From Paenibacillus harenae (lineage in GTDB: Bacteria; Bacillota; Bacilli; Paenibacillales; Paenibacillaceae), in NCBI RefSeq assembly GCF_030812415.1, contig NZ_JAUSST010000003.1, positions 806,001 through 870,000 of the forward strand: 64,000 bases of DNA, given 5' to 3'. The first letter of the stretch is position 1; each line of letters starts with the position of its first letter. Of the stretch, positions 60,384 through 64,000 are shown one piece after another. The notes under the pieces are model-generated. The model made no database searches and was not told the DNA's origin. It saw only the letters and a program-made list of their open reading frames with translations. A program made the position numbers and the translations under genes.

Positions 60384-61352
60384 ATGCGCAAGTATTCAAA
60401 ATCCAACTCAGCAATCAAGAGGTTTATCATGACGATCATATTTCTGACAGTTACGGCGCTCGCCGTATCGGCATGCGGCGGAACTTCCGCGAATCAAGGG
60501 GGGGATAGCGACGGAAAGCTGAAGGTGACGTCTACGATCGGCATGATTAACGATGTCGTCAAGCAGGTCGGCGGAGATCATGTCGATGCTGCCGCCTTAA
60601 TGGGCTCCGGCATCGACCCCCATCTCTATAAGGCGTCCCAGGGCGATGTGAAGAAGCTTGATGATGCGGACATCATTTTCTACAACGGTTTGCATCTCGA
60701 AGGAAAGATGGCGGAGATGTTCGAGCAGCTTGAGAAACGCAAGCCAACCGTTGCCGTATCGTCTTACTTAAAGGAGGAACAACTCCATGCCGATCCCGCT
60801 CAGGGCAGCGGTTCGCATGATCCGCATATTTGGTTCAACGTGAAATTGTGGATGTCCGCCGCCGAAGTCATACGCGATACGCTCGCAGAGAAGGATCCGG
60901 CTAACGCTGCCGATTATAAGCAGCGCGCCGCCGATTATTTGAAGGAGCTCGAGAAGCTGGACGCTTATGCGAAGGAGCAAATCTCCCTCATTCCAGAGGA
61001 CAAAAGAATCCTAGTGACGGCGCATGACGCCTTCGGATACTTCGGCGAAGCATACGGGTTAACTGTCACGGGTCTGCAAGGCATGAATACGATGTCTGAG
61101 TATGGCTCAAAGGATGTCAGCAAGCTTCGGGACTACTTGGTGGAGAACAAGATAAAGGCGGTGTTCATCGAATCGAGCGTACCGAAGAAGTCGATCGAAT
61201 CCGTCATTGAAGGCGCTCGCCAGCTCGGTCATGAAGTGAAGGTCGGCGGCGAACTGTATTCGGATGCGATGGGCGACGAAGGAACAGAGGAAGGCACTTA
61301 TATCGGCATGGTGAAGCATAACGTGGATACGATTGTAAGTGCGTTGAAATAA
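60384..61352 (+). CDS. Metal ABC transporter substrate-binding lipoprotein, TroA/MntA-like
   Basis: Cluster A-I solute-binding protein of 322 residues. Signal peptide ends at the lipobox (AVSACG, Cys about 32). Four ligands match the TroA pattern: His80 in GIDPHLY, His148 in DPHIWFN, His214 in VTAHDAFGY and Asp294 in GELYSDAMG. Zn-specific ZnuA proteins carry a long His-rich loop, absent here, so Mn (or Mn/Zn) is favoured. GGGAGG precedes ATG 60384. First gene of a four-gene operon. Confidence 0.9.
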   Translation: MRKYSKSNSAIKRFIMTIIFLTVTALAVSACGGTSANQGGDSDGKLKVTSTIGMINDVVKQVGGDHVDAAALMGSGIDPHLYKASQGDVKKLDDADIIFYNGLHLEGKMAEMFEQLEKRKPTVAVSSYLKEEQLHADPAQGSGSHDPHIWFNVKLWMSAAEVIRDTLAEKDPANAADYKQRAADYLKELEKLDAYAKEQISLIPEDKRILVTAHDAFGYFGEAYGLTVTGLQGMNTMSEYGSKDVSKLRDYLVENKIKAVFIESSVPKKSIESVIEGARQLGHEVKVGGELYSDAMGDEGTEEGTYIGMVKHNVDTIVSALK

Positions 61353-61383
61353 AAGAGGACCAGAACGAAAGCGAGTGATAAAT

Positions 61384-62196
61384 ATGAGCCTTACGAAAGC
61401 ATTGTCTAAGCCTGCCGGCAGCACGGCAGCACCTTCCCCGTTGTCCGTGAACGGACTGACGGTTGCCTACCAGAAGAAGCCGGTATTGCGCGGCGTAACC
61501 TTCGAGATTAACGAGGGTGAGCTGATTGGCGTAATCGGACCGAACGGCGCCGGCAAATCGACGCTTATGAAAGCTGCGCTAGGGCTCATTCCGAGCATTG
61601 GCGGCGAGGTGCTCGTATACGGCAAGCCATACAAGGAGCAGCGAAAGCTGATCGGCTACGTTCCGCAGCGGGAATCGGTCGACTGGGATTTTCCTACGAA
61701 TGCGCTCGATGTCGTTATGATGGGCCGTTACGGCCATCTCGGCTGGTTCCGCCGGCCGGGCGCGAAGGAGAAGGCGATTGCGCTTGAATGCCTAAGCAAG
61801 GTCGGCATGGCCGACTTCGCGGATCGCCAGATTAGCCAATTGTCCGGCGGACAGCAGCAGCGCGTCTTCCTGGCAAGGGCGCTGGCTCAGGATGCGAAGC
61901 TGTACTTCATGGATGAACCGTTCGCCGGCGTCGATGCGGCAACGGAGAAAGCGATTATTACGCTGCTTCAAGAGCTGAAGCGCCAAGGAAAGACGGTTGT
62001 CGTCGTCCACCATGATCTTGCGACGGTACAAGATTATTTCGATTCCGTGCTGCTGCTTAATGTAGAACTGCAAGCCTACGGGCCTACCGAACAGGTGTTT
62101 ACGCAGGAGCGGCTGCAGCAGACCTACGGAGGCAGACTGGCCTTTCTTGACCGCAGCTTTCAAGTGCCGGCTGCAGACAGCGGAAAGGGCGTGTAG
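61384..62196 (+). CDS. Metal ABC transporter ATPase
   Basis: Nucleotide-binding subunit of 270 residues: Walker [18 protein letters not shown]-loop [13 protein letters not shown], signature [16 protein letters not shown], Walker [13 protein letters not shown] and switch His in [10 protein letters not shown]. The [13 protein letters not shown] stretch is characteristic for the MntB/TroB/ZnuC group. ATG 61384 preferred over GTG 61375, although the site is weak (GAGTGAT). Confidence 0.93.
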   Translation: MSLTKALSKPAGSTAAPSPLSVNGLTVAYQKKPVLRGVTFEINEGELIGVIGPNGAGKSTLMKAALGLIPSIGGEVLVYGKPYKEQRKLIGYVPQRESVDWDFPTNALDVVMMGRYGHLGWFRRPGAKEKAIALECLSKVGMADFADRQISQLSGGQQQRVFLARALAQDAKLYFMDEPFAGVDAATEKAIITLLQELKRQGKTVVVVHHDLATVQDYFDSVLLLNVELQAYGPTEQVFTQERLQQTYGGRLAFLDRSFQVPAADSGKGV

Positions 62197-62199
62197 CAG

Positions 62200-63141
62200 A
62201 TGGCAAACATTTGGTCGATGATTGCGGATCCGAACATGCAATGGATCTTTCTCGGCTGCACGCTTCTTGGCCTAAGCAGCGGCGTTATCGGCAGCTTCTC
62301 CTACTTGCGGAAGCAGAGCCTGATGGGCGATACGCTGGCGCATGCGGCGTTACCCGGCATCTGCATCGCGTTCATGCTTACGGGCATTAAGTCGATCGGG
62401 CTATTCCTCATCGGGGCAGGCTTGGCGGGTTTGATTGCCACTTTCGGTATCGGCTATATTACCCGCCATACGAAGCTCAAGCAGGATGCGGCGATGGGCA
62501 TCGTATTATCGTCTTTCTTCGGTCTTGGCATCGTGCTGCTTACCGTTATCCAGCACGGCAATTACGGCAATCAAGCCGGGCTCGATAAGTTTCTGTTCGG
62601 GCAGGCGGCGTCGATGATCGGCTCCGATGTCATTACGATGTCTATTGTCTGTATCGTACTGCTGTCGATATGCACATTGCTGTTCAAGCAATTCAAGCTT
62701 ATTTCTTTCGATCCGGGCTTTGCGCGCGGTCTCGGCTACCCGGTAGCCGCTCTTGAGCAACTGATGATGCTGCTTATGGTTGTTGCCGTTGTAGCGGGCA
62801 TTCAAGCAGTCGGCGTCGTGCTTGTGGCGGCACTGCTTATCACGCCTGCCGTCTCGGCAAGGTATTGGACCAATAAGCTTAGCTTAATGGTCATCTTATC
62901 CGGTATATTCGGCGCGGCAAGCGGTGCTGTCGGCACGCTGTTCAGCGCTTCGGTATCGAACTTGCCGACGGGACCGGTGACCGTGCTGGCGGCAACGCTC
63001 ATGTTCGGAATATCGATCTTGTTCGGGCCGCAGCGGGGCATTGTTGCGAAGCGGTTAATGCGGCAACGGGCGAAGCGTCGATTCGCGGTGCAACGAGAGA
63101 TCTCGATTCACGACAACACGAAGAAGGAGGCGGCGTTATGA
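62200..63141 (+). CDS. Metal ABC transporter permease, first of two
   Basis: ABC-3 family membrane subunit of 313 residues with about eight to nine helices (SSGVIGSFSYLRKQSLMGDTL-type start, LTPAV segment, FGPQRG). The MntC/TroC subunit has a basic C-terminal extension of about 30 residues, as here (AKRRFAVQREISIHDNTKK). It overlaps the second permease by four bases (ATGA). Confidence 0.92.
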   Translation: MANIWSMIADPNMQWIFLGCTLLGLSSGVIGSFSYLRKQSLMGDTLAHAALPGICIAFMLTGIKSIGLFLIGAGLAGLIATFGIGYITRHTKLKQDAAMGIVLSSFFGLGIVLLTVIQHGNYGNQAGLDKFLFGQAASMIGSDVITMSIVCIVLLSICTLLFKQFKLISFDPGFARGLGYPVAALEQLMMLLMVVAVVAGIQAVGVVLVAALLITPAVSARYWTNKLSLMVILSGIFGAASGAVGTLFSASVSNLPTGPVTVLAATLMFGISILFGPQRGIVAKRLMRQRAKRRFAVQREISIHDNTKKEAAL

Positions 63142-64000
63142 GCGACTTCTGGATTATATTGACGGGATCGCTCGTCGCAAGCTGCTGCGCGATTCTGGGC
63201 GTTTTCCTTGTCCTTCGCAAAATGGCCATGATCGGAGACGCGATCAGCCACTCTGTCATGCCGGGTATCGTCATCGCTTTCCTGCTGAGCGGATCGAGGG
63301 ATTCGGTGCTAATGATGTTCGCCGCGCTCGCGTTCGGTTTATTAACGACCTTCCTTATCCAAATGTTCCAGCAAAGCGGCATTCAATCGGATGCTTCGAT
63401 CGGCGTCGTGTTCACCGCCTTATTCGCGGTAGGCGTCGTCCTCGTCAGCTTGTTCGCCCGCCAAGTGCATCTGGATCAGGACGCGATCTTGTACGGGGAG
63501 ATCGCTTATGTGCATTGGAACATCTGGGAGCTCGGCGGCGTTAATATGGGGCCCCGGGCGGTTTGGCTGCTCGGCTTCACGCTGATGGTGATCGTCGCGG
63601 TCATTAGCCTGTTCTATAAGCAATTCAAGCTTTGCGCGTTCGATCCTGCGCTTGCCGCCGCAATCGGCATTCCTGTCGCGATCTTCCACTATTTACTCAT
63701 GGGTCTCGTGTCGATGGCAACGGTCAGTTCCTTCGAGAGCGTTGGAGCCATTCTCGTCGTCGGTCTGCTTATTATTCCGGCTTCAACGGCTTACTTGCTC
63801 ACGGAGCGGCTTGGCATGATGATCGGACTAAGCATCGGGGTAGGCATTGCAAGCACGGTGCTCGGTTATTTGGCGGCCAAAATGCTGGATGCATCGATTG
63901 CCGGCTGCATCGTATGCGCTGCGGGCGTTCTGTTCGCGCTAGCGCTGCTATTCTCGCCTTCGCAGGGCATCGTTGCGAAGAAGCTAAGACTTCGCAAGCT
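63138..64000 (+). CDS. Metal ABC transporter permease, second of two, partial
   Basis: The window ends inside this gene after 287 codons. ABC-3 permease with about eight helices: LVLRKMAMIGDAISHSVMPG, FDPALAAAIGIPVAIFHYLLMG and LLIIPASTAYLL are typical of MntD/TroD. AAGGAGG precedes ATG 63138, which overlaps the previous gene. Two different permeases with one binding protein and one ATPase match the TroABCD and MntABCD layouts rather than ZnuABC. Confidence 0.9.
   Translation, partial: MSDFWIILTGSLVASCCAILGVFLVLRKMAMIGDAISHSVMPGIVIAFLLSGSRDSVLMMFAALAFGLLTTFLIQMFQQSGIQSDASIGVVFTALFAVGVVLVSLFARQVHLDQDAILYGEIAYVHWNIWELGGVNMGPRAVWLLGFTLMVIVAVISLFYKQFKLCAFDPALAAAIGIPVAIFHYLLMGLVSMATVSSFESVGAILVVGLLIIPASTAYLLTERLGMMIGLSIGVGIASTVLGYLAAKMLDASIAGCIVCAAGVLFALALLFSPSQGIVAKKLRLRK

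Noticed and set aside
1..64000. tRNA, rRNA, prophage or insertion sequence
   Set aside because: I looked on both strands for transposase motifs, rRNA cores and tRNA-like sequence and saw none; a tRNAscan and IS search would be the firm test.

Overview
The window reads as a chromosomal segment of an endospore-forming, Gram-positive member of the Bacillota, most likely Paenibacillus or a close relative. The evidence is an alpha/beta small acid-soluble spore protein, GerQ, CwlJ, a YjcZ-type peptide and a YheC/D-type ATP-grasp protein, together with S-layer homology (SLH) domains on a giant secreted galactanase, a YesM/YesN plus LplB/LplC-type sugar uptake set with no ATPase of its own, strong AGGAGG-type ribosome binding sites and a tryptophan T-box. 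No rRNA, tRNA, CRISPR array, prophage or insertion sequence was recognised. The assignment to genus is an inference.

Layout. 1-6.4 kb: the tail of an SPFH protein, a GAF-containing two-component system with a four-cysteine cluster motif, an azoreductase, an SGNH esterase and hflK-hflC. 6.6-17.5 kb: a galactan-use locus (YesM/YesN two-component pair, two sugar permeases, a binding lipoprotein and a 1152-residue GH53 endo-galactanase with SLH anchors). A 28-base motif, 24/28 identical, lies in front of both the transporter and the galactanase and ties them into one regulon. 17.5-26.6 kb: a YheC/D protein, a divergent HxlR/DoxX pair, an ECF sigma factor with its probable anti-sigma partner, a ribokinase broken by two frameshifts, a ROK glucokinase and an MFS transporter. 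26.8-32.6 kb: an AraC regulator divergent from a GH31 alpha-xylosidase, followed by a sugar isomerase/epimerase and a Gfo/Idh dehydrogenase.

32.8-40.8 kb: a PadR-HAAS-DUF4097 envelope operon, a CAP-domain protein behind three tandem 49-bp repeats, a LysM-3D protein, a polysaccharide deacetylase, a FhuF-like Fe-S protein, a chemotaxis receptor and an orphan 134-residue protein. 40.9-47.4 kb: an OmpR-type two-component system beside a BcrA-like ABC exporter whose promoter carries 11-bp direct repeats, then a convergent YcgR/YcgQ-type permease pair under a near-consensus Zur box. 47.5-54.6 kb: T-box and trpS, spore genes (SASP, gerQ-cwlJ, YjcZ), YfhP-like hydrolase, ctaB and sco, and a frameshifted Toprim gene. 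54.7-64 kb: an MFS transporter, a membrane transglutaminase-like protein, a class B penicillin-binding protein and a TroABCD/MntABCD-type metal ABC transporter that runs off the window end.

Three themes recur: carbohydrate capture at the cell surface, cell-envelope and spore-coat upkeep, and metal or redox sensing. Short palindromes of the form TAAC-NGGAG...CTCC-NGTTA recur in at least three intergenic gaps. Three single-base frameshifts in two genes are either real pseudogenes or assembly errors; raw reads would decide.
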